NCBI RefSeq assembly: GCF_023631325.1
Contig: NZ_JALQDG010000012.1
Location: 202,919 to 266,918 of the forward strand
Direction of reading: 5' to 3'
DNA: 64,000 nucleotides
Source: Caballeronia sp. INDeC2
GTDB lineage: Bacteria > Pseudomonadota > Gammaproteobacteria > Burkholderiales > Burkholderiaceae
Shown: in pieces, positions 19,307 through 29,249 of the stretch
Position numbering within the stretch: the first letter of the stretch is position 1
How the letters are laid out: every line of letters starts with the position of its first letter
The notes under the pieces: generated by a model
The model's input: only the letters and a program-made list of their open reading frames with translations
The model's database searches: none
Told to the model about the DNA's origin: nothing
Position numbers and translations under genes: made by a program

Positions 19307-20152
19307 TCAGGCCGCGCGCTTCGCCAGATCGCGCAGCACATACGCGGCGGCCGCGAAGCCGAAGCTCGCCGTCACGCACACGCTCGATCCGAACCCGGCG
19401 CAATTGAGGCCGACCGGCCCGGAATAGCCCGCGCCCGTTTCGAGATGCTCTGCGCCTTCGCTGATGTCGCACGCGGGCGCTTCGGGATAGATCAGCGGTT
19501 CGTCGGAATACACCGCGCTCACCTTGAAACGCGCCTTCGGTCCGCGCGCAAAGCCGTGCAGCTTGCGCAACTGGCCGCGCACTTTCGACAGCAACGGGTC
19601 CTGAATCGTGAGCGCGAGATCGTCGATGCGAATGCGCGTCGGGTCCAGTTGTCCGCCCGCGCCGCCGACGGTGATGAGCGCCTGCTTGCGCGCCACGCAC
19701 CACGCGATGAGCGCGGTTTTCGTGCGCACGCTGTCGATCGCATCGACCACATAGTCGAAGCCGCAGCCGAGCGTCGCGTCGAAATTGCCGGGCTCGATGA
19801 AATCCTCGATCTGCCGCACGTCGCAGGCCGGATCGATGAGCTTGATGCGCTCGGCCATCGCCGTGACTTTCGCCTTGCCGTAGTTGCCGTCGAGCGCGTG
19901 AATCTGCCGGTTCGTATTGCTTTCGGCGACATTGTCGAGATCGATCAGCGTCAGCTTGCCGACAGCGCTTCGCGCGAGCGCCTCGGCGACCCACGAGCCC
20001 ACGCCGCCGATGCCGATCACCGCGACATGCGCCCTTTCGAACGCGGCGAGCGCGGGCGCGCCGTACAGACGCGCGATGCCGCCGAAGCGCCGGTCGCGAT
20101 CGGCGGCGTCTTCGGCGGACGGTTTTACAGCGGTTTCGGATGAAACGTTCAT
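19307..20152 (-). CDS. tcdA: tRNA threonylcarbamoyladenosine dehydratase TcdA
   Basis: E1-like enzyme that dehydrates t6A37 to the cyclic ct6A form in tRNA. 281 residues with the ATP-binding GIGGVGSWVAEALARS (47-62), the NxxR motif in ESNTNRQIHA, and FDYVVDAIDSVRTK. It lacks the C-terminal zinc cysteines of MoeB/ThiF, as expected of the CsdL/TcdA group. The start at MNVSSETAVKP is preferred over a frame extension to 20233. It complements tsaE elsewhere in the window, which acts earlier in the same tRNA modification. Confidence 0.92.
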   Translation of the reverse strand: MNVSSETAVKPSAEDAADRDRRFGGIARLYGAPALAAFERAHVAVIGIGGVGSWVAEALARSAVGKLTLIDLDNVAESNTNRQIHALDGNYGKAKVTAMAERIKLIDPACDVRQIEDFIEPGNFDATLGCGFDYVVDAIDSVRTKTALIAWCVARKQALITVGGAGGQLDPTRIRIDDLALTIQDPLLSKVRGQLRKLHGFARGPKARFKVSAVYSDEPLIYPEAPACDISEGAEHLETGAGYSGPVGLNCAGFGSSVCVTASFGFAAAAYVLRDLAKRAA

Positions 20153-20433
20153 GGCGTGCGGTGATGAAGCCGGGTACGTTGAAAGCCAACTATAAGCCAG
20201 CAAAATGCAGCGCCGTTGTGCGGCGTCAAGCAACGCTTACAGGCGGCTGTCGAGACTGCGAAGCCAGGCGCTCGATCATGCAAAATGCGGGCGAATTGCG
20301 TATTCTGCCTTATCGAAACCTTGGACGTGATAGCTGCAAGCGCCGCACTGCCGGCACGCAACAGGTCCAGGGCTAATCAGGGCAAGAACGTTTCACCTTG
20401 GCTATACTGACCCGACTGTAGTGCTTGCATAAA

Positions 20434-21075
20434 ATGACGACCCTCGCAGACCTTCGCAAAAACTATTCGCGCGGCGCGCTCGATGCCACCGACGTCGACC
20501 CGAATCCGGTGAGCCAATTCCACACCTGGTTCGCCCAGGCGCTCGATGCGAAGCTGCCCGAACCGAACGCCATGACGCTTGCGACCGTCGATTCGCAAGG
20601 TCGTCCGTCCGCGCGCATCGTGCTCATCAAGGGCGTCGATGAGCGCGGATTTGTTTTTTTTACCAATTACGATAGCCGCAAGGGCCGCGAGCTCGCCGCC
20701 AATCCCGCGGCGAGCCTGCTGTTCCACTGGATCGAACTCGAGCGGCAGGTGCGCATCGAGGGCCGCGTCGAAAAGACGAGCGATGCGGAGAGCGACGCGT
20801 ATTACACGTCGCGTCCGCTCGGCTCCCGCATCGGCGCGTGGGCATCGGATCAGAGCCAGCCGCTCGAAAGCCGCGAGGCGCTGGAAGCGCGCGAACGCGA
20901 GATGATCGCCAAATATGGCGACGCGCCGCCGCGCCCGCCGCACTGGGGCGGTTATCGCCTCGTGCCCGATACCATCGAATTCTGGCAGGGACGCCCGTCG
21001 CGGCTGCATGACCGCATCGTCTATACGCGTGACGACGCGGGCGCGCCGTGGCGAATCATGAGACTTGCGCCGTAA
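20434..21075 (+). CDS. pdxH: Pyridoxamine 5'-phosphate oxidase
   Basis: FMN enzyme oxidising PNP and PMP to pyridoxal 5'-phosphate. 213 residues, with the family signatures [19 protein letters not shown] and the C-terminal [18 protein letters not shown]. It ends RMRLAP-like (IMRLAP), as most PdxH proteins do. The ATG at 20434 has no clear Shine-Dalgarno; a TTG nine bases upstream is in frame. A TATACT at 20403-20408 may be its -10. A second vitamin B6 gene, pdxA, lies at 51.9 kb. Confidence 0.95.
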   Translation: MTTLADLRKNYSRGALDATDVDPNPVSQFHTWFAQALDAKLPEPNAMTLATVDSQGRPSARIVLIKGVDERGFVFFTNYDSRKGRELAANPAASLLFHWIELERQVRIEGRVEKTSDAESDAYYTSRPLGSRIGAWASDQSQPLESREALEAREREMIAKYGDAPPRPPHWGGYRLVPDTIEFWQGRPSRLHDRIVYTRDDAGAPWRIMRLAP

Positions 21076-21177
21076 CGTAAAAAACGAGCGCGAGCGCTGG
21101 CAGCACCGGGATCGCAACGGCAACGAACATGAAGGCGCGGGCCTTCCCTTGATTTTCTTTAGCGCGGAGAAACAAGC

Positions 21178-22392
21178 ATGTTCTGGGAGAAGAAGCTGAC
21201 GCAGTGGGTTGAGGAAGTGCGCGACCGGGCCAATCTGCCCGCGCGGCTCGTGCTCTGGGATGGCCAGCAGCACGATTTCGGCCAGTTCGCCGCTCCTCGG
21301 GTGACGTTGCACGTGAAGAGCGCGACCGCGCTGCCCTATCTGCTCGAACCGAGTCTCGACAACCTCGGTGAGGCCTACGTCAAGGGCAAGATCGACATCG
21401 AGGGCAAGCTGTCCGACATCATCAACATCGGCTATTCGCTCGCGAAAAGCACCGTGACGAGCGCCAGCAAGCTCGCCCGCGTGCGGCGTTACTTCAATCA
21501 CTCGAAGACGTCGGACAAGAAGGCCATTCAGTACCACTACGATGTGTCGAACGAGTTTTACGCACTCTGGCTCGACAAGAACATGGTCTACTCGTGCGCG
21601 TACTTCGAGAACGGCGACGAAGACATCGACACTGCGCAGCTCAAGAAGATCGACCACATTCTGACGAAGATTCAGCTTCAGCCGGGGCAGCGCCTGCTGG
21701 ATATCGGCTGCGGCTGGGGCGCGCTCGTGATTCGCGCGGCGCAGAAATTCGGCGCGCAATGCGTGGGCGTCACGCTCTCCGAAAATCAGTTCAAGCTCGC
21801 GACCGAGCGCGTCAAGGCGGCGGGACTCGAAGATCGAATCGAGATTCGGTTGCAGGATTATCGCGACGTCCCGGGGCAGTTCGACCGCATAACGAGCGTC
21901 GGCATGTTCGAGCATGTCGGGCGCAAGAATCTGCCGGGATACTTCGCGCGAATCCGCGATCTGCTCGTCGACGACGGCATCGCGATGAATCACGGCATCA
22001 CGTCGTCGGATGCCGACAGCGGGGAGACTTCGCTCGGCGGCGGCGAATTCATCGACAAATACGTGTTCCCCGACGGCGAGCTGCCGCACATCAGCCTCGC
22101 GCTAGAAAGCATGCAGCGCGGCGGGCTGGAAGCGATCGACGTCGAAAGCCTGCGGCGGCACTACGCGCATACGCTCGACATCTGGGCCGACAGGTTCGAG
22201 GAGAACGCGGAGCAAGCAAAGAAGCTCGTCGACGATGAGCACTTCCGCATCTGGCGCGTGTATCTCGCGGGCTGCGCGTATGCGTTCGAGAACGACGATG
22301 TGTCGATCTATCAGGTGATCTGCCGCAAGGCGGGGCGCAGCGCGCAGACCTTGCCGTGGTCGCGGCGATATATCTACGAGAAGGCGCTCTGA
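21178..22392 (+). CDS. cfa: Cyclopropane-fatty-acyl-phospholipid synthase
   Basis: SAM-dependent enzyme adding a methylene bridge to unsaturated acyl chains of membrane phospholipids, usually in stationary phase or acid stress. 404 residues: an N-terminal lipid-binding domain (about 1-110), then the methyltransferase with YHYDVSNEFYALWLDKNMVYS, SAM motif LLDIGCGWGAL, and SVGMFEHVG. AGCGCGGAG lies just before the ATG. The DUF72 gene follows after 11 bases. Confidence 0.95.
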   Translation: MFWEKKLTQWVEEVRDRANLPARLVLWDGQQHDFGQFAAPRVTLHVKSATALPYLLEPSLDNLGEAYVKGKIDIEGKLSDIINIGYSLAKSTVTSASKLARVRRYFNHSKTSDKKAIQYHYDVSNEFYALWLDKNMVYSCAYFENGDEDIDTAQLKKIDHILTKIQLQPGQRLLDIGCGWGALVIRAAQKFGAQCVGVTLSENQFKLATERVKAAGLEDRIEIRLQDYRDVPGQFDRITSVGMFEHVGRKNLPGYFARIRDLLVDDGIAMNHGITSSDADSGETSLGGGEFIDKYVFPDGELPHISLALESMQRGGLEAIDVESLRRHYAHTLDIWADRFEENAEQAKKLVDDEHFRIWRVYLAGCAYAFENDDVSIYQVICRKAGRSAQTLPWSRRYIYEKAL

Positions 22393-22403
22393 ACCGCGAG
22401 CTA

Positions 22404-23477
22404 ATGCACGTTGAAACGGGCGAGCAGGAAGATCAGTTCGATCTTTTCGGCGAGCCTGCGCCTGCGCTCGTTTCGGCGGAGCCTGCAAAGGCATCGAAGC
22501 AACCGAAGCCGCGCGGCGTCCTGCCCGCGCTCTTGCAGCCCGAGCTCGAGACAATCGCGAAACGCCTGCCCGACGCGGTCCATCTCGGCACATCGACATG
22601 GTCGTTTCCGGGCTGGCGCGGCATCGTTTATGGCGACGAGTACTCGAACACGAAGCTCTCCCGCGACGGCCTCACCGCTTACGGCGCGCATCCGCTGCTG
22701 AAGAGCGTGTCGATCGACCGCTCGTTCTACGCGCCGCTGTCACTGGCCGAATACGCGCGCTACGCATCGCAGGTGCCGGCGCATTTTCGCTTCATCGTCA
22801 AGGCGCCCGCCTCCGTCACCGATGCCTTCATCCGCGGCGAGCGTGGCACGCCGGACGCCGAGAACCCCGCGTTTCTGAACGCGCGGATCGCCATCGATGA
22901 ATTCGTGACGCCGTGCATCGGCGGCCTAGGCGCGAAAGCGGGCGCGCTCGTGTTCCAGTTCTCGCCGCTGCCCGATGCGATGATCGTCGATCCGGCGAGC
23001 TTCATCGAACGGCTGTCGGCGTTTCTGCAAGCGCTGCCGCCGCTCGACGGCGAGTCGTGCTATGCGGTCGAGATTCGCGATGCGGTCATATTGACGCCGC
23101 GCTTCATCCGCGCGCTGCGCGAGGCGAACGTGCGCTACTGCATCGGCGTGCATGCTCGCATGCCGGACGTGCGCCGTCAGGCGAAGGCGCTCGCGTTGCT
23201 GGACGAAGAAGGAATGGGACCGCTCATCGTGCGCTGGAGTCTGCACGGCGGCTTTCGCTATGAACAGGCGAAGGCGAAGTACGAGCCGTTCGACAAGATC
23301 GTCGACGAAGACCGCGATACGCGCGAGGCACTCGCTGAACTGGCCGCGCGCTATGCAATCGCGGGCCAGCCGGTGGTGATCGCGGCAAACAACAAGGCGG
23401 AAGGCTCGGCGCCGCTCACCTGCTTCGAGCTCGCGCGCGGCATCGCTGAGGAATGCGAGCGCGCGCGGAGCGGCTAG
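22404..23477 (+). CDS. DUF72 (YecE-like) family protein
   Basis: 357 residues. The DUF72 TIM-barrel begins at about residue 55 (HLGTSTWSFPGWRGIVY), with SIDRSFYAPLS and HFRFIVKAP following. The N-terminal 50 residues (VETGEQEDQFDLFGEP...) look disordered and are typical of beta-proteobacterial members. No biochemical role is established. It starts 11 bases after cfa and is probably cotranscribed with it. Confidence 0.85.
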   Translation: MHVETGEQEDQFDLFGEPAPALVSAEPAKASKQPKPRGVLPALLQPELETIAKRLPDAVHLGTSTWSFPGWRGIVYGDEYSNTKLSRDGLTAYGAHPLLKSVSIDRSFYAPLSLAEYARYASQVPAHFRFIVKAPASVTDAFIRGERGTPDAENPAFLNARIAIDEFVTPCIGGLGAKAGALVFQFSPLPDAMIVDPASFIERLSAFLQALPPLDGESCYAVEIRDAVILTPRFIRALREANVRYCIGVHARMPDVRRQAKALALLDEEGMGPLIVRWSLHGGFRYEQAKAKYEPFDKIVDEDRDTREALAELAARYAIAGQPVVIAANNKAEGSAPLTCFELARGIAEECERARSG

Positions 23478-23484
23478 AAGCGCA

Positions 23485-24036
23485 TCACGCCTTCAGCCGA
23501 TGCGTGAACTTCTTGCGAAACTTCGCGACCTTCGGCGCGACGACCGCCGCGCAATAGCCTTGATTCGGATGTTGCGCGAAATAATTCTGGTGATACGCCT
23601 CGGCGGGATAATAGTCGTCGGCGAGCGGCACGACTTGCGTGACGATCGTCTTGTCGAAGACGTCCTCGCGCCCGAGTTCCTCGATGACGTCGAGCGCGAT
23701 CTTGCGTTGCTCGTCCGAATGCGTGAACACGACCGAGCGATACTGCGTGCCGACATCGTTGCCCTGCCGGTTGAGCTGGGTCGGATCGTGCGTCGCGAAG
23801 AAGATCTCGAGAATTTCGCGATAACCGATGACCGACGGATCGAACACGACCTTCACCACTTCCGCGTGACCGGTTTCGCCGTCGCAGACCTGGTCGTAGG
23901 ACGGATTCACGACCTTGCCGCCCGCATACCCCGATTCGACCGACTCCACGCCCCGCACCGCCAGAAACACAGCTTCGGTGCACCAGAAACATCCGCCGCC
24001 GAGCGTCGCGGTCTCAAGTCTCGCCTGTTCAGTCAT
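23485..24036 (-). CDS. msrA: Peptide-methionine (S)-S-oxide reductase MsrA
   Basis: Repairs the S-epimer of methionine sulfoxide. 183 residues; the catalytic motif GGGCFWCTEA has Cys16 as nucleophile, followed by SGYAGG, YDQVCDGETGHAEVV and YYPAEAYHQNYF. GAGGAG 6 bases before the ATG at 24036 decides the start over an in-frame TTG at 24042. It is convergent with the DUF72 gene. No msrB is fused or adjacent. Confidence 0.95.
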   Translation of the reverse strand: MTEQARLETATLGGGCFWCTEAVFLAVRGVESVESGYAGGKVVNPSYDQVCDGETGHAEVVKVVFDPSVIGYREILEIFFATHDPTQLNRQGNDVGTQYRSVVFTHSDEQRKIALDVIEELGREDVFDKTIVTQVVPLADDYYPAEAYHQNYFAQHPNQGYCAAVVAPKVAKFRKKFTHRLKA

Positions 24037-24356
24037 GCCCAACTCCTCGTCAAGTGCATGCGGCCTCGCCGCGGATCATGCATATGGATGCGCCCGGCCG
24101 TTTCTTCAATCTTCCGGACGCGGTGAGTCGAGCTTACTGGGTTTGGGCGGGCCGCGCAGAAAGCCTCTCGTGTCAGAAAACTTGCTGCCGGAATACGGTC
24201 ATTTGGCGGCCGGCGACTGCCGATTCCGATAGAATCGAGCCAAATCTCCAGCTTTTACATGAAATCTGAAAAGGTTCTTCCGACTGAAGCGCGACGCGCG
24301 GCCGGCTCGGCAGCACACGACACACTCGACCGCCCATTTGCCTGCTCATCTGCCAA
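24037..24356. other. Intergenic region between msrA and the flavin reductase
   Basis: 320 bases without a supported gene. A 71-codon frame on the plus strand (24054-24269) lacks a ribosome-binding site and family features. A TAGAAT at 24230-24235 may be a -10 for the flavin reductase, but no -35 is well spaced. Confidence 0.4.
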
Positions 24357-24869
24357 ATGACACGCGCCAAAACCCCGAATTTCGACCCCACCGCGTTTCG
24401 TGCCGCGCTCGGCCAGTTCGCAACCGGCGTCACGGTCATCACGACGCGGACCGAGTCCGGCCAGTTGATCGGCATCACCGCCAGTTCGTTCAACTCGGTG
24501 TCGCTCAATCCGCCGCTCGTGCTGTGGAGCCTCGCGACGAAATCGGCGTCGATGCCGGTGTTCCGTGCGAACAGCCACTACGTGGTGAACGTGCTCGCAT
24601 CGTCGCAAATCGACCTGTGCCGGCGTTTCGCAACCGTCAAGGGCGACCGCTTCGCGGGCGTCTCGCACGCGGCCGGCGATACGGGCATGCCGGTGCTCGA
24701 CGGCGCGCTCGCGTGGTTCGAATGCCATAACCGAAGCCGCTACGACGAAGGCGATCACGTGATCTTCGTAGGCGAAGTGGAGCGTTGCGGCGTGCGCGAA
24801 GACGTTACGCAAACCGCGCCGCTCGTCTTCCATGCGGGCGGCTTCCATACGCTGGGAACGCTGGAATAA
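24357..24869 (+). CDS. Flavin reductase family protein
   Basis: 170 residues of the FMN-binding split-barrel flavin reductase family (HpaC/flavin reductase-like): the N-terminal RAALGQFATGVTVITT and ITASSFNSVSLNPPLVLWSL are the signature segments. Such proteins supply reduced FMN/FAD to two-component monooxygenases. No monooxygenase gene is adjacent, so the partner is unknown. It is convergent with kynR (3 bases between stops). Confidence 0.9.
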   Translation: MTRAKTPNFDPTAFRAALGQFATGVTVITTRTESGQLIGITASSFNSVSLNPPLVLWSLATKSASMPVFRANSHYVVNVLASSQIDLCRRFATVKGDRFAGVSHAAGDTGMPVLDGALAWFECHNRSRYDEGDHVIFVGEVERCGVREDVTQTAPLVFHAGGFHTLGTLE

Positions 24870-24872
24870 CGC

Positions 24873-25376
24873 TCAGGGCGTGTGCGCGCGTCCCGGCTGC
24901 TCGATCAGCGCGACAGGCACGCCCGCGTCGTCTTTCATCGTCTGAAGCACGATGTTCGAGCGAATGTCGATGACGCCTGGCGCCTTGTAGAGCTTCGACA
25001 GAATGAAGTCGGAGTAATGCTTGAGGTTGTGCGCGAGCACGCGCAGCACGTAATGCGTGTCGCCGGTGACGACGAACGCACCGACCACTTCCGGCCATTC
25101 GCGCACGGCGGCGGCGAACTTCTCGTGCCAGTTTTCCTGGTCGTTGCGCATCGAGACGTGGACGAATGCTTCCAGTTCGATGCCGAGCCGCTCGCGGTCG
25201 AGGCACGCGCGATAGCTCGCGATCACCCCTTCTTCTTCCAGCAGGCGCATTCGCCGCAAGCACGCCGACGGCGATAGCGAAATGCGCTCCGCCAGGTCCA
25301 GGTTACTGATCCGTCCATCTTCCTGCAGTACCGCCAGAATTCGGCAATCCGTTGCATCGAGCGTGAAGCCGGTCAT
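24873..25376 (-). CDS. kynR: Lrp/AsnC-family regulator, likely KynR
   Basis: 167 residues: N-terminal winged HTH (about 5-55: DATDCRILAVLQEDGRIS, then LSPSACLRRMRLLEEEGVI) and a C-terminal RAM ligand-binding domain. It is divergent from kynB, the arrangement known for KynR, the kynurenine-responsive activator of kynBUA in Pseudomonas and Burkholderia. That role here is inferred from position. The 133-base kynR-kynB gap should hold its binding sites; a TATGAT at 25469-25474 may be the kynB -10. Confidence 0.85.
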   Translation of the reverse strand: MTGFTLDATDCRILAVLQEDGRISNLDLAERISLSPSACLRRMRLLEEEGVIASYRACLDRERLGIELEAFVHVSMRNDQENWHEKFAAAVREWPEVVGAFVVTGDTHYVLRVLAHNLKHYSDFILSKLYKAPGVIDIRSNIVLQTMKDDAGVPVALIEQPGRAHTP

Positions 25377-25509
25377 TTTTGAGTCCCCTAGCCCGTTTCA
25401 TCGAATTATGTTCTAAGCGCGACACTTTTGGGTGGTTATTTCGCAAGCACGTTTCGAGATAACGCGACTATGATTTGACGCAACTTCACAAATTCTGTTA
25501 GGGCGCGTC

Positions 25510-26136
25510 ATGACGCTTCTGGACATTTCGCCACCGATCGGCACCGCCACTCCCGTCTGGCCGGGCGACACGCCGGTCGGCATCGAGCGCGTTTGGCGGA
25601 TGGAAGCGGGCTCGCCCGTCAACGTCGCTCGGCTCACGCTCTCGCCGCACACCGGCGCGCACGCCGACGCGCCGCTTCACTACGACGAGCACGGCAAGCC
25701 GATAGGCGAAGTCGCGCTCGATACGTACCTCGGCGAGTGCCGTGTACTGCACTGCATCGGTGCTTCACCGCTCGTGACGCCCGAGCACGTCGCCGCGCAT
25801 CTCGACGGCATTCCGGCGCGCGTTCTGCTGCGCACGTACGCGAACGCGCCGCTCGATGCATGGGACAGCGCCTTCACCGCCGTCGCGCCGGAAACCATCG
25901 ACTTGCTGGCGAAACGAGGCGTGAAGCTCGTCGGCATCGACACGCCGTCGCTCGATCCGCAAGACTCGAAGACGATGGATGCGCACAAGCGCATCCGCGC
26001 CCACGGCATGGCGATCCTCGAAGGCATCGTGCTCGACGCCGTCGCGCCCGGCGACTACGAACTGATCGCGCTGCCGCTCAAATTCTCGACGCTCGATGCG
26101 AGTCCGGTTCGCGCCGTCCTGCGTTCGCTTTCCTGA
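25510..26136 (+). CDS. kynB: Kynurenine formamidase
   Basis: Hydrolyses N-formylkynurenine to kynurenine and formate, step 2 of tryptophan breakdown. 208 residues of the bacterial cyclase-like family. The metal-binding motif [11 protein letters not shown] (His47, His51, Asp53) is intact, as is [17 protein letters not shown]. It is first in the kynB-kynU-kynA operon and divergent from kynR. Confidence 0.95.
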   Translation: MTLLDISPPIGTATPVWPGDTPVGIERVWRMEAGSPVNVARLTLSPHTGAHADAPLHYDEHGKPIGEVALDTYLGECRVLHCIGASPLVTPEHVAAHLDGIPARVLLRTYANAPLDAWDSAFTAVAPETIDLLAKRGVKLVGIDTPSLDPQDSKTMDAHKRIRAHGMAILEGIVLDAVAPGDYELIALPLKFSTLDASPVRAVLRSLS

Positions 26137-26162
26137 TGATCTACAAAAATATGGACTTTTCG

Positions 26163-27413
26163 ATGAAACATCGTGACGAAGCCGCGTCTCTCGACCGCGA
26201 CGATCCGCTTGCCGCGCTGCGCGGCCAGTTCGCCTTGGCCGATGGCGTGATCTATCTCGACGGCAATTCGCTCGGCGTGCCGCCCAAAGCCGCCGCCGCG
26301 CGCGCCGCCGAGGTGATTGCCGCCGAATGGGGCGAAGGCCTGATCCGCAGCTGGAACACGGCGGGCTGGTTCGCGCTGCCCAAGCGCCTCGGCAACAAGC
26401 TTGGCCCCCTGATCGGCGCGGGCGAGGACGAGGTCGTCGTGACGGACACGATTTCCGCGAATCTCTTCAAGATCCTGTCGGCCGCGCTCAAGCTCGCGAA
26501 CGAGCGCGATCCGAAGCGGCGCGTGATCGTCTCCGAACGTTCGAACTTTCCGACCGATCTATACATCGCGCAGGGTTTGATCGAGCAGCTCGATCGCGGT
26601 TATGAACTGCGCCTCGTCGACGATCCTTCGGAATTGCCGTCCGCCATCGACGAAAACACCGCCATCGCGATGATCACGCACGTCAACTACCGCAGCGGCT
26701 ACATGCACGACATGGCCGCGCTCACGCAGACGATTCATCGCGCGGGCGCGCTCGCCGTCTGGGATCTGGCGCATTCGGCGGGCGCGGTGCCGGTCGATCT
26801 TAACGGCGTCGGCGCGGACTACGCGGTAGGTTGCACGTACAAGTACCTGAACGGCGGACCGGGCTCGCCCGCGTTCGTGTGGGTGCCGAAGCGCCATCAG
26901 AACGCGTTCTCGCAGCCGCTCTCCGGCTGGTGGGGACACAGGAAGCCGTTCGAGATGAACCCGGTGTATCGGCCGGACGACGGCATCGGCCGGTTTCTTT
27001 GCGGCACGCAGCCGATCGTGTCGATGTCGCTCGTCGAATGCGGGCTCGACGTGTTCCTGCAAACCGACATAGAGACGCTGCGCCGCAAGTCGCTCGCGTT
27101 GAGCGATCTCTTCATCAGGCTGGTCAAGGAACGCTGCGGCGACTTCCCGCTCTCGCTCGCGACGCCGCGCGAGCATGCACGGCGCGGTTCGCAGGCGAGT
27201 TTCGAGCATCCGAACGGCTATGAGGTGATGCAGGCACTGATCGCGCGCGGCGTGATCGGCGATTATCGCGAGCCGCGCATTCTGCGCTTCGGCTTCACGC
27301 CGCTCTACACGCGTTTCGTCGACGTGTGGGACGCCGTCGAGATTCTGCGCGACGTGCTCGCGACCGAAAGCTGGCGCGCGCCCGAGTTCGCCGAGCGCGC
27401 ATCGGTGACCTGA
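26163..27413 (+). CDS. kynU: Kynureninase
   Basis: PLP enzyme cleaving kynurenine to anthranilate and alanine. 416 residues from this start. The PLP lysine is in [14 protein letters not shown], with IYLDGNSLG near the N-terminus and [15 protein letters not shown] in the middle. Two earlier in-frame ATGs exist: 26136, which overlaps the kynB stop (TGATG) and suggests coupling, and 26151. I prefer 26163 because homologues begin just before ALDRDDPLA, but the coupled start is a real alternative. Confidence 0.93.
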   Translation: MKHRDEAASLDRDDPLAALRGQFALADGVIYLDGNSLGVPPKAAAARAAEVIAAEWGEGLIRSWNTAGWFALPKRLGNKLGPLIGAGEDEVVVTDTISANLFKILSAALKLANERDPKRRVIVSERSNFPTDLYIAQGLIEQLDRGYELRLVDDPSELPSAIDENTAIAMITHVNYRSGYMHDMAALTQTIHRAGALAVWDLAHSAGAVPVDLNGVGADYAVGCTYKYLNGGPGSPAFVWVPKRHQNAFSQPLSGWWGHRKPFEMNPVYRPDDGIGRFLCGTQPIVSMSLVECGLDVFLQTDIETLRRKSLALSDLFIRLVKERCGDFPLSLATPREHARRGSQASFEHPNGYEVMQALIARGVIGDYREPRILRFGFTPLYTRFVDVWDAVEILRDVLATESWRAPEFAERASVT

Positions 27414-27424
27414 GGACATCGATC

Positions 27425-28300
27425 ATGAACGAAACCAAGGGCTGTCCCTTCGGCCACGGCGCTGTGGAAACCGCGCAGGAAAAAGGCTGGCACGATGCCA
27501 AGCTAGATTTCTCCGATTCGATGAGCTACGGCGATTACCTCGGCCTCGATTCGATCCTCAACGCGCAACATCCGCTCTCGCCGGATCACAACGAGATGCT
27601 GTTCATCGTGCAGCATCAGACGAGCGAGCTATGGATGAAGCTCGCGCTCTACGAGTTGCGAGCGGCGCTGGCGGCCGTGCACCGCGATGAACTGCCGCCC
27701 GCGTTCAAGATGCTCGCGCGCGTCTCGCGCATCTTCGAGCAACTGGTGCAGGCGTGGAACGTCCTCGCGACGATGACGCCCTCCGAATACACCGCGATGC
27801 GCCCATATCTCGGGCAGTCGTCGGGATTTCAGTCGCATCAGTATCGGCAGATCGAGTTCATGCTCGGCAACAAAAATGCGCAGATGCTCAAGCCGCATGA
27901 GCATCGCCCGGAAATTCTCGAACAGGTGCGCGAGACGCTCGAAGCGCCCTCCTTCTACGACGAAGTGATCCGCTTGCTGGCTCGACGCGGCTTCGACATC
28001 GATCCGAAGCGGCTCGAGCGCGACTGGACGCAGCCGACGACGCACGATCCGTCGGTCGAGGCGGCGTGGCTCGCGGTGTATCGCGATCCGTCGCATCACT
28101 GGGATCTGTACGAGATGGCCGAAGAGCTCGTCGATCTGGAAGACGCATTCCGGCAATGGCGCTTCCGGCATGTGACGACGGTGGAGCGCATCATCGGCTT
28201 CAAGGGCGGCACGGGCGGCACGGCGGGCGCGTCGTATCTGCGCAAGATGCTCGATGTCGTGCTGTTTCCGGAGCTCTGGCACGTCCGGACCGTGCTCTGA
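27425..28300 (+). CDS. kynA: Tryptophan 2,3-dioxygenase
   Basis: Haem enzyme that opens the indole ring of tryptophan to N-formylkynurenine, the first and committed step. 291 residues. The family blocks [14 protein letters not shown] ([17 protein letters not shown]), [12 protein letters not shown] and [16 protein letters not shown] are present. The C-terminal [16 protein letters not shown] is the substrate-closing loop. It sits last, 11 bases after kynU, with TGAGGA before the start. With kynB and kynU it takes tryptophan to anthranilate. Confidence 0.97.
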   Translation: MNETKGCPFGHGAVETAQEKGWHDAKLDFSDSMSYGDYLGLDSILNAQHPLSPDHNEMLFIVQHQTSELWMKLALYELRAALAAVHRDELPPAFKMLARVSRIFEQLVQAWNVLATMTPSEYTAMRPYLGQSSGFQSHQYRQIEFMLGNKNAQMLKPHEHRPEILEQVRETLEAPSFYDEVIRLLARRGFDIDPKRLERDWTQPTTHDPSVEAAWLAVYRDPSHHWDLYEMAEELVDLEDAFRQWRFRHVTTVERIIGFKGGTGGTAGASYLRKMLDVVLFPELWHVRTVL

Positions 28301-28304
28301 ACCG

Positions 28305-29105
28305 CTACGCGAGACGCGCGGCCAGCGCCTTCAGCCTCGGGCCGATCGTCTCGCGAAAATACGCCTCGTCCATCGACGACGCCGGGCCGCTGCTCGACAG
28401 CACGAGCCAGCGCCCGTTGCGCAGGTCGCGAAACGGCGCGGCGATGGCGTTGACGTCGTCGTGCCATTCGCGGAACGAATAACAGCAGCCGTCGCGCGCG
28501 AAGTCTTCTATCGCGCGGCGGGCGGCATCGACGATTGCCGTGTCTGCGTTTTTCGCGAGTTCGTCGAACAGCGCCTCGCGCGCCGCCGATTCCTGCACCG
28601 CGAGATACGCGCGGCCCATCGAGCTCGTGAGCATCGACAGGCGCGAACCGGGCGCAAGGCCGAGCGTCAGCGCCGTCTCGCTGCGAATGGTTTCCAGATA
28701 GATCATGTCGAGTCCGTCGCGGCAGCCGAGCGATACCGCCGCGCCGATCTCCCGCGCGAGCTCGCGCATGTGCGGGCGGGCAAGTTCCAGCGTGTCGGCA
28801 CCCGCGAGCAGCGTGAAGCCGAGCGACAGCACGCCCGTGTCCAGCGCGTATTTGCCTGCGGGTTCGTCGAAGCGCAGATAGCCGAGCGTCGTCAGCGTGT
28901 AGGCGAGACGATTGACAGTCGCCTTCGGCAAGCCGGTGCGTTCGACGAAATCGCGATTGCCGAGCAGCGTCTCGCCGGGACGAAACGCGCGCAGCAGATC
29001 GAGCCCGCGTGCGAGCGCGACGACGAACTTGCGGTCGTCGATGTCCTCGGGCGATGGATGGCGCGATGAAATCGACGCGGAATTTCGGCTGGAATCGGCT
29101 GGCAT
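28305..29105 (-). CDS. IclR-family transcriptional regulator
   Basis: 266 residues: N-terminal winged HTH (about 25-90; LLGNRDFVERTGLPKATVNRL) and a C-terminal IclR effector domain (about 105-260; IYLETIRSETALTLGLAPGSRL). It is divergent from gcdH, and a 17-base imperfect palindrome lies between them, so it likely controls gcdH. The effector is unknown; glutarate or glutaryl-CoA is a guess from the neighbour. It is convergent with kynA with 4 bases between stops. Confidence 0.9.
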   Translation of the reverse strand: MPADSSRNSASISSRHPSPEDIDDRKFVVALARGLDLLRAFRPGETLLGNRDFVERTGLPKATVNRLAYTLTTLGYLRFDEPAGKYALDTGVLSLGFTLLAGADTLELARPHMRELAREIGAAVSLGCRDGLDMIYLETIRSETALTLGLAPGSRLSMLTSSMGRAYLAVQESAAREALFDELAKNADTAIVDAARRAIEDFARDGCCYSFREWHDDVNAIAAPFRDLRNGRWLVLSSSGPASSMDEAYFRETIGPRLKALAARLA

Positions 29106-29140
29106 CGGATGCTAAACTCGGACTGGATTTGCAAAACATT

Positions 29141-29157
29141 GTTTCGCCTAGCGGAAC
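29141..29157. promoter_or_regulatory. Candidate IclR operator
   Basis: GTTTCGCCTAGCGGAAC is an imperfect palindrome with 7-base arms (GTTtCGC / GCGgAAC) around a 3-base centre. It lies between divergent iclR and gcdH, 36 bases before the iclR start and 92 before gcdH. Many IclR operators have a similar TTTCGC..GCGAAA form. Confidence 0.55.
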
Positions 29158-29249
29158 TCATGTCAAGCGCCGCGCGCGCCGGCGATCGGGGAAACTACAT
29201 GGATCCCGACACGCTTTCGGCGCTTTTCGATGAAATCAGGAGATAGCAC

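Noticed and set aside
24054..24269. 71-codon frame between msrA and the flavin reductase
   Set aside because: No ribosome site, odd composition with several Cys and Trp, and no recognisable family.
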